A stretch of 64,000 bases of DNA from Opitutaceae bacterium (lineage in GTDB: Bacteria; Verrucomicrobiota; Verrucomicrobiia; Opitutales; Opitutaceae): assembly GCA_016794785.1 (NCBI GenBank), contig JAEUHC010000027.1, forward strand, positions 124,001 to 188,000, in the 5' to 3' direction. The position numbers were made by a program, and so were the translations under genes. Under the pieces are notes generated by a model. That model saw only the letters and a program-made list of their open reading frames with translations. It ran no database searches and was not told the origin of the DNA. Shown here piece after piece: positions 43,815-52,063 of the stretch (positions within the stretch are counted from its first letter, which is position 1; each line of letters starts with the position of its first letter).

Positions 43815-44858
43815 CTACGCGGGCTTCCGCGCCGTCACTATGCTGCGGTCGGCTGCGGTCGGCTCGTAGGTGAAGCCGACGAAGCCTGCCGCCTCCAGCA
43901 TCTCCGCCATCTCGGCGATCGAGTAGCACCTTCCCTCGGTCACGCTCATGAGGAGCGCGGAGTATTTTGCGACGGGCAGGGGGCCGGTCTTGTCGGCGTT
44001 GAGATGCGCGTCGTGGACGATGAGCATGCCATCGGGCTCGAGCGCGGCAAAAGAGGCGGCGAGGAGGGGCGCGACCTTGTCGGTGTCCCAATCGTGCAGG
44101 ACATTCGAGTAGAGATGCAGGTCGCAGCCCAAAGGCAGCGGATCGCTGAACATGTCGCCGGCGATCACATCCACGCGCTCGTCAAAGCCGCGTTGCCGGA
44201 TCATCGTGCGCGCGATGCCATCGACGGGCGGGCGCTCGAAGACCGTGGCGGAAAGGTGGGGGTGTCGAGCGACCACGGCGCACGCGTAGATGCCCGAGCC
44301 GCCGGCGATATCGAGCAGGCGGTTGCGACCGGAGACGCCCAGCTTGGCGGCCATCGCCGCCCCGAGGTAGGCGCCGCGGCAATCCATCGCCGCCGTGAAG
44401 GTCTTGGCAAATTCGTCGGTGAGCATCGCCTCGCTCCACGGTTTTTCGTGGGCGTAGCTGCCCCAGTTCGCGGGGCGGCCCGTGCGCAGGATCTTCACGA
44501 AGTCGCGCACGACGGGCCGCTCCTTGAGCGAGGCATAGTAGGGCCCGAGGAAAAACGGCGACGTGCTCACGAGATGCTCGCGCGCCAGCTCGGTGACATG
44601 AAACACGCCGCCCTCACCGCGCACATAGCCGCTCGCGCCGAAGAGCGTCAGCATCACGTCCGTCGGCCGCGGTGTGATGCCATGCTCGCGGCAAATCTCC
44701 CCAAGTGTAGCCGGGCGGGCGGCGAGCCGCGTGAAAAAATCGAACTCGGTGATCGCAGCGGCGATCAAATCGACGGCGTAGAGGCCGTCGCGGTAGCGGT
44801 AGAGTTCGAGCGGATCGGTGCGGGGCAGGGCGGTGAGGTCCATGACGGACTTTTCCAT
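43815..44858 (-). CDS. SAM-dependent O-methyltransferase, hydroxyindole-O-methyltransferase-like
   Basis: The 347-residue protein has an N-terminal dimerisation/winged-helix domain (LYAVDLIAAAITEFDFFTRLA, GITPRPTDVMLTLFGASGYV) and a C-terminal Rossmann fold. The SAM-binding glycine-rich loop is NRLLDIAGGSGIYACAVV, with DVIAGDMFSDPLP following. The catalytic base position is H in LHLYSNVLHDWDTDK, the typical LHDW of this family. Substrates of relatives are small phenolics, polyketides or indoles. No biosynthetic cluster surrounds it, so the substrate stays unknown. It converges with the rhodanese gene and diverges from the Dabb gene. Confidence 0.85.
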   Translation of the reverse strand: MEKSVMDLTALPRTDPLELYRYRDGLYAVDLIAAAITEFDFFTRLAARPATLGEICREHGITPRPTDVMLTLFGASGYVRGEGGVFHVTELAREHLVSTSPFFLGPYYASLKERPVVRDFVKILRTGRPANWGSYAHEKPWSEAMLTDEFAKTFTAAMDCRGAYLGAAMAAKLGVSGRNRLLDIAGGSGIYACAVVARHPHLSATVFERPPVDGIARTMIRQRGFDERVDVIAGDMFSDPLPLGCDLHLYSNVLHDWDTDKVAPLLAASFAALEPDGMLIVHDAHLNADKTGPLPVAKYSALLMSVTEGRCYSIAEMAEMLEAAGFVGFTYEPTAADRSIVTARKPA

Positions 44859-44899
44859 TGCGGCAGTCGCGAGGAATGCGCAAGCCCTTGGGTTTTCCC

Positions 44900-45199
44900 A
44901 TGCTCGTCCACACCGTTTATTTCTGGCTGAAACCTGAACTCACCGCCGCGCAGCGCGCGGATTTTCGCAAGGGCGTCGAATCGCTCGGCAAGATCAAGTC
45001 GGTGGAGAAAATCTACGTCGGCGCGCCCGCGAAGACCGTGAAGCGCCCGATCATCGAGGACTCCTACTCGGTGGCGCTGACCGTCGTATGCCGCGATATC
45101 GCCGCGCACGATGCCTACCAGATTGATCCGATCCACCTGGAGTTTGTGAACGCGTTCAAGACCTTCTGGAACAAGGTCCAGATCTACGACGCGGAGTGA
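44900..45199 (+). CDS. Dabb (stress-responsive alpha/beta barrel) family protein
   Basis: The 99-residue protein fits the ferredoxin-like dimeric alpha/beta-barrel family: MLVHTVYFWLKPELT at the start (with the typical HxVxFxxK/W pattern), SVEKIYVGAPAKTV, YSVALTVVCRDIAAHDAYQIDPIH (the DxxxHxxYQxHPxH-like stretch) and NKVQIYDAE at the end. Family members bind small hydrophobic molecules or catalyse polyketide or degradation steps; many have no known role. The shorter start ATG 44900 is chosen because residues before it are not conserved. It lies upstream of the sensor kinase by 50 bases, but a functional link is not evident. Confidence 0.82.
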   Translation: MLVHTVYFWLKPELTAAQRADFRKGVESLGKIKSVEKIYVGAPAKTVKRPIIEDSYSVALTVVCRDIAAHDAYQIDPIHLEFVNAFKTFWNKVQIYDAE

Positions 45200-45249
45200 G
45201 TTTGCGCGGCGATTGACCGGCTCGCCGCGCGCCGCCACAACGACGCGCC

Positions 45250-46422
45250 ATGTCCGGAAAGAAGCACACCTCGCTCGACCGCGTGCTCGGGCGGCTCGAC
45301 ACGCTCGACGCCGTCAACCTCGCGAACCTCGTGCAGCGCCTCGCGCGCGAACGCGGGCTCTTCGAGGAGATCTTCAACACGCTGCAGGAGGGCATCCTCG
45401 TCGTGCGCGACGACGGGGCAATCGACTACGCCAATTCATCCGCGCACCGGCTGCTAGGCGTGGGCGAGGAGGGGCTGGCGGGACAGACGTTGTGGCGGCT
45501 GGTGCCAGGGTTGCGCACCTCGTTTGGCGGGGCGCTCGACGAGGATTCCGCGGAGGCGGCGCCGATCGCGGCGCGGGAGTTTGAGCTGACCTACCCGGAG
45601 CCGCGCACCGTGCGGCTCTACATGGTGCCGTTTCGCACGGCGACCAGCACGCGCGAGCGGCGATTCGCCGTGATCCTCAATGATGTGAGCCGGGAAAAGC
45701 AGTCCACCGAGGATCGCATCGAGAGCGAGCGCACCTCCTCGATTCTGCTGCTGGCCGCGGGCGTGGCCCATGAGCTGGGCAATCCGCTCAACTCGCTCAC
45801 GATCCATCTGCAGCTCATGAAGCGAAAGCTAAAGAAGCTCCGCGCGGGCAAGGAGGCGGAGTCGCTCGCCGAGTCGGTCCGCATCTGCCACGAGGAAGTG
45901 ACGCGGCTCGACGGCATCATCGGAAACTTCTTGGAGGCGATCCGCCCGCGGCCACCGGACTTGGCGAATGCAGACTTGAACGACATCCTCGCCGAGGTGC
46001 TGCGCTTTCAGCACCGCGAGCTGGAGGATCGCGGCATCACCGTCGAGGCGGAGACCGGCGGACTCCCGGCGGTGCTCGCCGATCGCAACCAGATCAAGCA
46101 GGTGTTTTTCAACCTCACGAAGAATGCCATGGAGGCGATGCGTCCTGGCGGGGCGCTGAAAATCAAATCACACGCGGACGACGACTCGGTGTTTCTCCTG
46201 TTTGCCGACACGGGCAGCGGCATCAAGCAGGAGGATCTCGTGCGGCTCTTTCAGCCCTATCACACGACGAAGTCCGGCGGCCACGGGCTCGGGCTGATGA
46301 TCGTGCAGCGCATCATGCGCGCACACGGGGGGCAAGTGGGCATCGAGAGCAAGGAGGGCGTCGGCACGATCGTGACGCTGCAATTCCCGCGCAAGGACCG
46401 GCGTGTACGGATGCTGAAGTAG
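45250..46422 (+). CDS. Soluble PAS sensor histidine kinase (NtrB/AtoS-like)
   Basis: The 390-residue protein has a helical N-terminus, a PAS domain at about residues 36-140 (GLFEEIFNTLQEGILVVRDDGAIDYAN), and a HisKA domain whose phosphorylated His is in AAGVAHELGNPLNSLTI. A HATPase domain follows, with N box FFNLTKNAMEAM, G1 ADTGSGI, F LFQPYHTTK and G2 GGHGLGLMI. There is no transmembrane segment, so the signal is cytosolic. H-E-L-G-N-P-L-N is the H box typical of kinases that partner sigma-54 activators. The nearest such regulator is at 48847, about 2.4 kb downstream; a second kinase at 52064 competes for that assignment. Confidence 0.92.
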   Translation: MSGKKHTSLDRVLGRLDTLDAVNLANLVQRLARERGLFEEIFNTLQEGILVVRDDGAIDYANSSAHRLLGVGEEGLAGQTLWRLVPGLRTSFGGALDEDSAEAAPIAAREFELTYPEPRTVRLYMVPFRTATSTRERRFAVILNDVSREKQSTEDRIESERTSSILLLAAGVAHELGNPLNSLTIHLQLMKRKLKKLRAGKEAESLAESVRICHEEVTRLDGIIGNFLEAIRPRPPDLANADLNDILAEVLRFQHRELEDRGITVEAETGGLPAVLADRNQIKQVFFNLTKNAMEAMRPGGALKIKSHADDDSVFLLFADTGSGIKQEDLVRLFQPYHTTKSGGHGLGLMIVQRIMRAHGGQVGIESKEGVGTIVTLQFPRKDRRVRMLK

Positions 46423-46435
46423 CGGACGGGCTCCG

Positions 46436-47146
46436 CTATTTTTGCAGGCGCTCGAATTCCTTGCGGAGGGAGTCGGCGATGATGTTTTTCACGATCACGA
46501 CCTGCTGCTCCTTCTTGCCGCCGGTGCGCACGGCGAGTTTGAGCGGGATTTCGTCGCTGGTGACGCCGAGTTGGGAAATCATGGGATCGAGCGTGCCCTT
46601 CTCGCCCGGGGCGAGCTTCAGCTTGGGCGGGCGCACGGCGAAATTGCCCAAGTCAGAGTTGACCTCGGTGATCTCGATTTCGATGGGTTCGGCGCCACGG
46701 TTCTCGAAGGCGACGCGGAGCGTAACCGGCGGCATCGGGCTGCCGGCGGCGCGCCGCGCCCGGGCCTGCCGAATGTATTCCGCCATCGCCTCCTTCTGCT
46801 CTTCCTCGGAATCGCCGCCGCCGATGTTGTAAACCTCGGTGAAGGCGCCGGCCTCGTCGCGGCGATTGCGACGGCCCTCGTCCTCGAAGCCTCCGGGCCG
46901 GCGCTTGCCGGCGGCGCCCGGGCCGCGATCAAAGCCGCGGCTGACGGTCGCGAGGGCGGTGATTTTGCCGTCGAGGAAGGTGCCTTCACCACGCATCGCG
47001 ACGGGGCGCTCGACGGACTGTTTGGTCGCCTCCTCCATCATGAGATCGCGCGGGCCAGTGTGGGAATTGCAGCCCGCGAGGGCGAGAACCACGGCGAGCG
47101 TGCTGGTGGCGCCGAGGACGGCGGGGAGGAGGACCGGGTGCTTCAT
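46436..47146 (-). CDS. Lipoprotein of unknown function (DUF1573-like beta domain)
   Basis: The start at ATG 47146 gives 236 residues with a lipobox, LALAGC (Cys at about residue 26), so the protein is membrane-anchored on the outer face. A Gly/Arg-rich acidic stretch (about residues 70-105) leads to a beta-rich domain: VTLRVAFENRGAEPIEIEITEVNSDLGNFAVRPPKLKLAPGEKG, then IPLKLAVRTGGKKEQQVVIVKNI. The beta part resembles the Ig-like fold of DUF1573-type proteins but this is weak. It converges with the kinase (13 bases between stops) and diverges from the ECF sigma gene. It could be part of the same envelope response. Confidence 0.68.
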   Translation of the reverse strand: MKHPVLLPAVLGATSTLAVVLALAGCNSHTGPRDLMMEEATKQSVERPVAMRGEGTFLDGKITALATVSRGFDRGPGAAGKRRPGGFEDEGRRNRRDEAGAFTEVYNIGGGDSEEEQKEAMAEYIRQARARRAAGSPMPPVTLRVAFENRGAEPIEIEITEVNSDLGNFAVRPPKLKLAPGEKGTLDPMISQLGVTSDEIPLKLAVRTGGKKEQQVVIVKNIIADSLRKEFERLQK

Positions 47147-47272
47147 GGGAGTGCGTTGGACGTCAAGCGGAGGCAAAGGTTGCCGGGAACGCAAGGGTGC
47201 GCGCACGCCCGCGTGGAATCGAATCTTTCTGGCCTCAAGCGCGTCTTGCGTCATCACAACGATGCGCTCCGC

Positions 47273-47809
47273 ATGGAATCAACTTCAACGACCGATCTGG
47301 CCGACCTTGTGCGCCGTGCCCAAAAGGGCAACGAATCCGCGCAGCGTGAGCTCATCATCCTCTATCAGCACCGGGTCGCGGGATTCGTCTACGCCATGAC
47401 CAGCCGCAGCGATTACGTGGAGGACCTTTCCCAGCAGGTCTTCATCAAGATGGTGCGGGCGATAGATCGCTTGCAGGCGCCGGCCCAGTTTGAATCGTGG
47501 CTGTTTCGGCTCGCGCGCAACACCTGCATCGACCAGCTGCGGCGGCAGAAGCTGCGGCGAATTTTCCTCCCCTTTGGCGACGAGCACGAAAACATCCCCG
47601 AACCTCCCGGGGCGGTTGATTCCGAGGAACTGGATGCGCTCCGGCACGCGCTCGCGCAACTCCGCCCACAGGACCGCGCGCTGCTCGCCCTTGTGCAGGA
47701 GGGCCGGAGTCACGCCGAAATTTCCGATATTCTCAACGTCAGCGTCGCCGCGGTGAAGGCCCGTCTCCACCGTGCGCGCGAACATCTCCGCGAACACTAC
47801 ACGCCTTAA
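47273..47809 (+). CDS. ECF-type RNA polymerase sigma factor
   Basis: The 178-residue protein has sigma-2 at about residues 10-85 (ELIILYQHRVAGFVYAMTSRSDYVEDLSQQVFIKMV, SWLFRLARNTCIDQLRRQ) and sigma-4 at about residues 125-175 (LRPQDRALLALVQEGRSHAEISDIL, SVAAVKARLHRAREHLREHY). The linker is short. The start ATG 47273 is preceded by an alternative in-frame extension that is not conserved. It is followed at a 1-base gap by a single-pass membrane protein and then a periplasmic helical protein, an arrangement like cnrH-cnrY-cnrX. It is likely held by the membrane protein and released by an envelope signal. Confidence 0.9.
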   Translation: MESTSTTDLADLVRRAQKGNESAQRELIILYQHRVAGFVYAMTSRSDYVEDLSQQVFIKMVRAIDRLQAPAQFESWLFRLARNTCIDQLRRQKLRRIFLPFGDEHENIPEPPGAVDSEELDALRHALAQLRPQDRALLALVQEGRSHAEISDILNVSVAAVKARLHRAREHLREHYTP

Positions 47810-47810
47810 C

Positions 47811-48173
47811 ATGAAACCTGAACCCGCCGCTTGGGAAGCCCTCCGCCGCCACGCCACCGCGCAACTGCACGGGGGGTTCGCCGATCGTGTCCTTCGCCAT
47901 GCCCATGGCCCTGCCGACGGGACTTGGCGGAGTCTGTTTGCCGCCGGGGCCCGACGTCTCAGCCCCGGTTTCGCCGACCGTGTGCTGCGCGCGGCCCGGG
48001 TGGCCACGGAACTCCCGTCGCTGGGCAGCCATATTGCCGTGAGCGCGGCCACCGCCATCGTCTGCCTGGCCGCGGTCCTTTTCGTGCACAAACGCTCCGT
48101 TGATCGGGACGACGCCCGTAATCTCGCGGAGTGGGGGCGTATCATTGAGATCGCCGACGACGAATCGGTATGA
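47811..48173 (+). CDS. Putative anti-sigma factor with duplicated GFADRVLR motif
   Basis: The 120-residue protein starts at ATG 47811, one base after the sigma stop. A cytoplasmic N-terminal part contains the motif GFADRVLRHA and, about 33 residues later, GFADRVLRAARVA. One transmembrane helix follows (AVSAATAIVCLAAVLFV) and a short periplasmic tail. No Cys/His zinc motif is present. Position directly behind an ECF sigma factor, single-span topology and a helical cytoplasmic part suggest an anti-sigma factor of the small, non-zinc (CnrY-like) type. The motif repeat is distinctive. Assignment is by context; the family was not recognised. Confidence 0.55.
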   Translation: MKPEPAAWEALRRHATAQLHGGFADRVLRHAHGPADGTWRSLFAAGARRLSPGFADRVLRAARVATELPSLGSHIAVSAATAIVCLAAVLFVHKRSVDRDDARNLAEWGRIIEIADDESV

Positions 48174-48796
48174 CGATGAGAGTGCTAGTCGCATTGCTAA
48201 CGATCGCGGTCTTCCTGGCCGGATATGCGGCGCGCGTGCTCACCGAGCCCTCGCAGGCTGTGCCACCGGTGCCCGCCGCCATCACCACAGAGCTGGCTCC
48301 TTCGGCCGGAGGGACCGTCAACAAGTCGTCCACACCGGCCCTCGACCGCGCCAAGCTCGTGGCCGAGATCACCAAGTTGCGCCCGCAGATCGTGGCCTAC
48401 ACCGCTCAGGTCACCGAAATTGAGGATGAGTTCGAGGTTGAGTTCGTGAAACTGCTCAACCCCGTGCAACGCGAGAAACGGATTGCGGACAAAAAGCGAT
48501 ACGCCGAACGCGACGCCAAGAAAATCGCCGACCGCACTCCCCTCAGCGATCGCGACATCCAGATGGCGCAGGAACGCCCGCTCACCTCCATCTACTGGCA
48601 GGTCACGGTGACGCCGCGCCTGGAGCAGCTGACCAAGGACTATACGCTCAACGCCGCCCAGCAGACGAGCGTGCGATCGCTGCTCGCGCTGCGCCGCACG
48701 AAATATTTTGCGCTGCTCGATGCGACACCGCATCCGAGCATCCGGCTTAGCCGGCTCGCGCCGCTCATCGAGCGGGTGGCGGCGCCCGGCAAGTAG
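48170..48796 (+). CDS. Periplasmic helical protein, possible CnrX/Spy-like sensor
   Basis: The start overlaps the previous stop (ATGA). The 208-residue protein has an N-terminal signal or anchor (MRVLVALLTIAVFLAGYAARV) followed by a mostly helical periplasmic part with many charged residues: LNPVQREKRIADKKRYAERDAKKIADRTPLSD and LEQLTKDYTLNAAQQTSVRSLLALRRTKYF. The last stretch is like the LTxxQ motif of Spy/CpxP/CnrX-type proteins (LNAAQQTSVRSLL). Third position after sigma and anti-sigma matches a periplasmic sensor that controls the anti-sigma. Ligand (metal or misfolded protein) is unknown. No His/Met-rich cluster is visible. Confidence 0.55.
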   Translation: MTMRVLVALLTIAVFLAGYAARVLTEPSQAVPPVPAAITTELAPSAGGTVNKSSTPALDRAKLVAEITKLRPQIVAYTAQVTEIEDEFEVEFVKLLNPVQREKRIADKKRYAERDAKKIADRTPLSDRDIQMAQERPLTSIYWQVTVTPRLEQLTKDYTLNAAQQTSVRSLLALRRTKYFALLDATPHPSIRLSRLAPLIERVAAPGK

Positions 48797-48846
48797 CCCG
48801 GAGAAAATTTAGTGGAGCAAGGCGCCGCCGGCGCCACAGTCGCCGC

Positions 48847-50238
48847 ATGGCCAAATCTCCGCTCGCCGGACTGAGTGTGTTGCTGCTCGAGGACGAGGTG
48901 CTGCTGCGCAAGCGCCTGCAGGGTTTTCTCGAAAAGGAGGGTGCGGAGGTGACGGCTGTGCCCGAGGTCGCAGCGGCGCGGCAGGCCCTTGAGTCGATGG
49001 CCTTCGATGCGGCGCTCATCGACGTGAATCTGCCCGATGGCCGCGGCACCGATCTGTTGCGTGAAAAACGTTTCGCGCCCACCACGACCGTGATCGTGAT
49101 GACGGCCGAGGGCGGGGTTGCCGGCGCAGTCGAAGCCGTGCGGGCGGGCGCGGCGGACTATCTGGTGAAGCCGTTCGATCCGGAGGAATTGCCGGTGCGG
49201 CTTACGCAGGCGCGGCGCAGCCGGCAGGCCAAGCGCGCGGACGAATTCCGCCGCGGCCAGGAAAATGATTTGGTTTTCGGCGAGAGCCTCGCCGCCGTGC
49301 GGGAGCAGCTCGCCAAGATCACCGCCGCCGATCGCCGCTTGAGCGGCCATCTCCCCCCGGTGCTAATCGAAGGCGAGACGGGCACAGGCAAAACCGCCAT
49401 CGCCCGCTGGATTCACCGCAACGGTCCGCGCGCCGACGAACCGCTGATCGAGTTGAATTGTTCGGCTCTGCCCGATGCGCTGGCTGAAGCGGAGCTTTTT
49501 GGTCATGAAAGGGGGGCGTTTACCGACGCCAAAGCGGCGCGAATTGGCCTGATGGAGGCGGCCGACGGCGGCACACTCTTCCTCGATGAATTGCCAAGCC
49601 TCGCCTCCGGCTTGCAGGCCAAGCTCCTCACGGCCATCGAGGATCATCAGCTCAGGCGGGTCGGCGCATCGCGCACGATTGCGGTGGATGCCCGCATCAT
49701 CGCAGCGACGAATGCCGATCTCGGCGTCTTGGTCGAGGAAGGGAAATTCCGCGCCGACCTTTTGCATCGTCTGGATTTGTTTCGCGTTCGGCTGCCTCCG
49801 TTACGCGAGCGCGGGCAGGACATCATCACACTTGCGGAGGAATTGCTCGCACGGGTGAGCCGGCGCTACGGGCAAAAGGCGCCGGAGATTCCGGCGGAGG
49901 GGCGGCAGCGCCTGCTGGCTCATCGCTGGCCGGGTAACGTCCGCGAACTCGCCCATGAAATCGAGCGAGCGGTCGTGTTTGGTGGCGCCGGCGGCCTCGC
50001 CTTTTCGCATCTCGGAGGTGGCGGGAACGGAGGCAGCGCGATGGGCTGGATGAAACCGAACTTCGTCTTTCCTCCGAACGGTTTTTCGATGGAAGCGGCG
50101 ATCGACGAGTTGGTGGCGCTCGCTGTCAAACAAGCCGAGGGCAACGTGTCTGCTGCGGCGCGTCTGCTTGGCGTTTCGCGTGATGTCGTGCGGTATAGGC
50201 TCAAGAACGGGCAGGAGAACATGCCAAATGGGGAATAG
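48847..50238 (+). CDS. Sigma-54-dependent response regulator, NtrC family
   Basis: The 463-residue protein has three domains. The receiver (about residues 1-125) carries the phospho-acceptor Asp in ALIDVNLPDGRGTD and the Lys in YLVKPFDPEE. The AAA+ domain (about 145-380) has Walker A GETGTGKTAIARW, the sigma-54 contact loop as GAFTDAKAARIG, Walker B GGTLFLDEL and the R-finger region RADLLHRLDLFRVRLPPLRER. The Fis-type DNA-binding end reads AIDELVALAVKQAEGNVSAAARLLGVSRDVV. The contact loop is GAFTDA instead of the canonical GAFTGA. A -24/-12 promoter lies 114 bases downstream, and a kinase follows at 52064. Confidence 0.95.
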   Translation: MAKSPLAGLSVLLLEDEVLLRKRLQGFLEKEGAEVTAVPEVAAARQALESMAFDAALIDVNLPDGRGTDLLREKRFAPTTTVIVMTAEGGVAGAVEAVRAGAADYLVKPFDPEELPVRLTQARRSRQAKRADEFRRGQENDLVFGESLAAVREQLAKITAADRRLSGHLPPVLIEGETGTGKTAIARWIHRNGPRADEPLIELNCSALPDALAEAELFGHERGAFTDAKAARIGLMEAADGGTLFLDELPSLASGLQAKLLTAIEDHQLRRVGASRTIAVDARIIAATNADLGVLVEEGKFRADLLHRLDLFRVRLPPLRERGQDIITLAEELLARVSRRYGQKAPEIPAEGRQRLLAHRWPGNVRELAHEIERAVVFGGAGGLAFSHLGGGGNGGSAMGWMKPNFVFPPNGFSMEAAIDELVALAVKQAEGNVSAAARLLGVSRDVVRYRLKNGQENMPNGE

Positions 50239-50259
50239 TCCGCGCCTCCGCATGGCGGA

Positions 50260-50300
50260 TGGGTCACATTACCCACTCTGGTCATGTGGACCTGACCCTA
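50260..50300 (+). promoter_or_regulatory. Candidate upstream activator binding sites
   Basis: Two inverted repeats lie 50 to 90 bases before the -24/-12 promoter: TGGGTCACATTACCCA (TGGGT and ACCCA arms, 50260-50275) and GGTCATGTGGACCTGACC (GGTCA and TGACC arms). A further GGGTCACA follows at 50374. Sites at this distance suit an NtrC-type enhancer; binding is inferred. Confidence 0.4.
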
Positions 50301-50351
50301 TGAAACAGCATTAAATGTTCATACATAAATAGAAATGTGATATCCATGGGT

Positions 50352-50367
50352 TGGCACAGCCATTGCA
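50352..50367 (+). promoter_or_regulatory. Sigma-54 (-24/-12) promoter
   Basis: TGGCAC, five bases, TTGCA at 50352-50367 matches the consensus TGGCAC-N5-TTGCW, with the diagnostic GG and GC dinucleotides exactly 10 bases apart. Transcription should begin near 50378, only about 5 bases before the ATG at 50383. Confidence 0.85.
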
Positions 50368-50382
50368 AAGGTTGGGTCACAC

Positions 50383-50736
50383 ATGATGCTCGCCGACATT
50401 ATCCGCCGTTTCACCGCCCTCGCGCTTTTCGCGATGGTGCTGACTTCGGTGGGTGCGGCGGAATCGCCTAGAGATGCGGCGAAAGCAGCGGCGGCTGACA
50501 GCCGCAAAGCCGCACAAGAGCAGATCAATGCCGAGCGCCGCAAGATGGTGTCCGACTACGAGGCGCTCGCGAAGCAGCTCAAGGATGCTACGGAAGCTCA
50601 GCGGAAAGAAATCATCGCAAAGCTGGAGGAGCAGAAAAAAAACTTTCAGGAAACCATGGACGCGCTGCACAAGGCGATGCGCGAGGATGACCGGAAGCGC
50701 CGGCAAAACGCCGTGTCGGGTCCGGGCAAGCGATAA
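50383..50736 (+). CDS. Small secreted coiled-coil protein under sigma-54 control
   Basis: The 117-residue protein begins with a hydrophobic signal (RRFTALALFAMVLTSVGAA, cleavage after AA-like site). The mature part is a highly charged helix without breaks: RDAAKAAAADSRKAAQEQINAERRKMVSDYEALAKQLKDATEAQRKEIIAKLEEQKKNFQE, ending in a basic tail. It should be a periplasmic or extracellular coiled coil. It sits behind the -24/-12 promoter and is followed by an intrinsic terminator, so it is a single-gene unit. A-rich coding and the near-absent leader suggest leaderless or very weak initiation. No family match is known to me. Confidence 0.72.
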   Translation: MMLADIIRRFTALALFAMVLTSVGAAESPRDAAKAAAADSRKAAQEQINAERRKMVSDYEALAKQLKDATEAQRKEIIAKLEEQKKNFQETMDALHKAMREDDRKRRQNAVSGPGKR

Positions 50737-50773
50737 CTTTTTCAGGCGTAATATCTCGGCGTAATGTCAGTCA

Positions 50774-50812
50774 AAAGGGGCGGTCGCCATCGGCGGCCGC
50801 CCTTTCTTCTTT
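50774..50812 (+). terminator. Intrinsic terminator after the secreted coiled-coil gene
   Basis: AAAGGGGCGG pairs with CCGCCCTTT across a G/C-rich centre and is followed by CTTCTTT. It lies 38 bases after the stop at 50736 and ahead of the next gene. Confidence 0.7.
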
Positions 50813-50890
50813 ACCTCGTCTTTTTCCGAACATGGCTTGAGCCGTCCGGTCTGCACCGCACACTTTGGTGCCATCTGTTCCTGTCCGATT

Positions 50891-52048
50891 GTGTCGTTTC
50901 TCCCCCGCATCGTCATAACTTTTCTTGGAGTCCTGACCCCGACCCTCGCTGCGGGAGCGGCAGGTGACTCGTCCGTGAGGATTTCCGAATTGCCCCCGGA
51001 GCTCGCGGCGCTCCTTGTGCCTCCTTCCCCGTGGGGCGTTTCATCCCGCGTCGAGACGAGCTTTGGTTTCAAGGACAACCTGCTCCTCAGCAGCACGGCT
51101 GAGGAGCGCAGCTCGTTCATCCGCGGCAGCGCCGAACTCGTTGTGCTGCGGCTGCCAACCGGCGCATTTGACTATTCCATGCTGACTGAGGTTCGCGGCA
51201 CCCGCTATTTCGCCGGGGAGGCCACGAAGCACGATGCCCGCGCATACTTGTTCTCCGAAATCGGCTGGAAGCCGCGTAAAACGTTGCGGTTCTCGTTTCC
51301 AGTGATCGGCTATTATCGCGATGAGGTCATCGACCAATCGGATACGGATTTCCGCCGCGACTTGACGGCGATCAAGGTCGGCGGTGTCAATATGGGCCCC
51401 GCCGTGCGGTGGACCTTTCATCCGGATTGGTGGCTGGAGGCGCAGGGCGGGGTCGAGCGCAAGCGCTTCCGCGTCGGCTCCAATGACAGCGACATAGGCG
51501 AGGGTGCGCTAAGGCTAGGCTGGAAACCCAGTGAGCGCGTGAAACTCCGATTCACAGCTGAACGTCGTTGGCGCGATTACGATTCGCGCCTCGGTCTCAC
51601 GAGCGCCGGCCGCGAGTTGGATCAGCGCTTGAAGGTCGCCGAGCGCCGGGGTGAGGTGCGCGTTGATTTCACTTGGGATCGATCGGGCAAGTGGAGTTCC
51701 TCGCTGCGTTCCGGTGCCTTCGACTATCGCGATAACGCCTCCGGGTTTCTGAACTATGGGCAATTCTTCGTGAGCCATGAATTGGAGTGGAATGGCGGGC
51801 CATGGCTGGTGCGGCTTGGCGCCTCGGCCCGTCGGGCCGCTTACGATGTGCAGAAAGTGGGCTTTGGCTCTCCGCCGCCGCTTATCCGCGAAGACTTCGA
51901 CGCTGATTTGCTGGTGGAACGGAAAATCAGTAAATGCTGGACTGTGCTGGCCAAGTTTATCTGGGAACGCAGCCGTTCGAATGACCACCTGTCATCGTAT
52001 GTGATGAACGAAGGCTTGCTTGGCTTGCGCTGGAATTGGGACAAGTAG
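50891..52048 (+). CDS. Putative outer-membrane beta-barrel protein
   Basis: GTG 50891 is chosen because it makes a signal peptide (SFLPRIVITFLGVLTPTLAAG); the longer TTG frame at 50837 does not. The 385-residue product alternates polar and hydrophobic residues through most of its length, with many aromatic girdle residues, e.g. VETSFGFKDNLLLSS, RGTRYFAGEATKHDARAYLFSEIGW, WWLEAQGGVERKRFRVG, RLRFTAERRWRDYD and a final strand GLLGLRWNWDK. That pattern is typical of outer-membrane barrels, though the C-terminus lacks the usual final Phe. It resembles uncharacterised Opitutaceae barrel proteins. It follows the sigma-54 gene and precedes a kinase. Confidence 0.65.
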   Translation: MSFLPRIVITFLGVLTPTLAAGAAGDSSVRISELPPELAALLVPPSPWGVSSRVETSFGFKDNLLLSSTAEERSSFIRGSAELVVLRLPTGAFDYSMLTEVRGTRYFAGEATKHDARAYLFSEIGWKPRKTLRFSFPVIGYYRDEVIDQSDTDFRRDLTAIKVGGVNMGPAVRWTFHPDWWLEAQGGVERKRFRVGSNDSDIGEGALRLGWKPSERVKLRFTAERRWRDYDSRLGLTSAGRELDQRLKVAERRGEVRVDFTWDRSGKWSSSLRSGAFDYRDNASGFLNYGQFFVSHELEWNGGPWLVRLGASARRAAYDVQKVGFGSPPPLIREDFDADLLVERKISKCWTVLAKFIWERSRSNDHLSSYVMNEGLLGLRWNWDK

Positions 52049-52063
52049 TCCCGTTTCCGCGCG

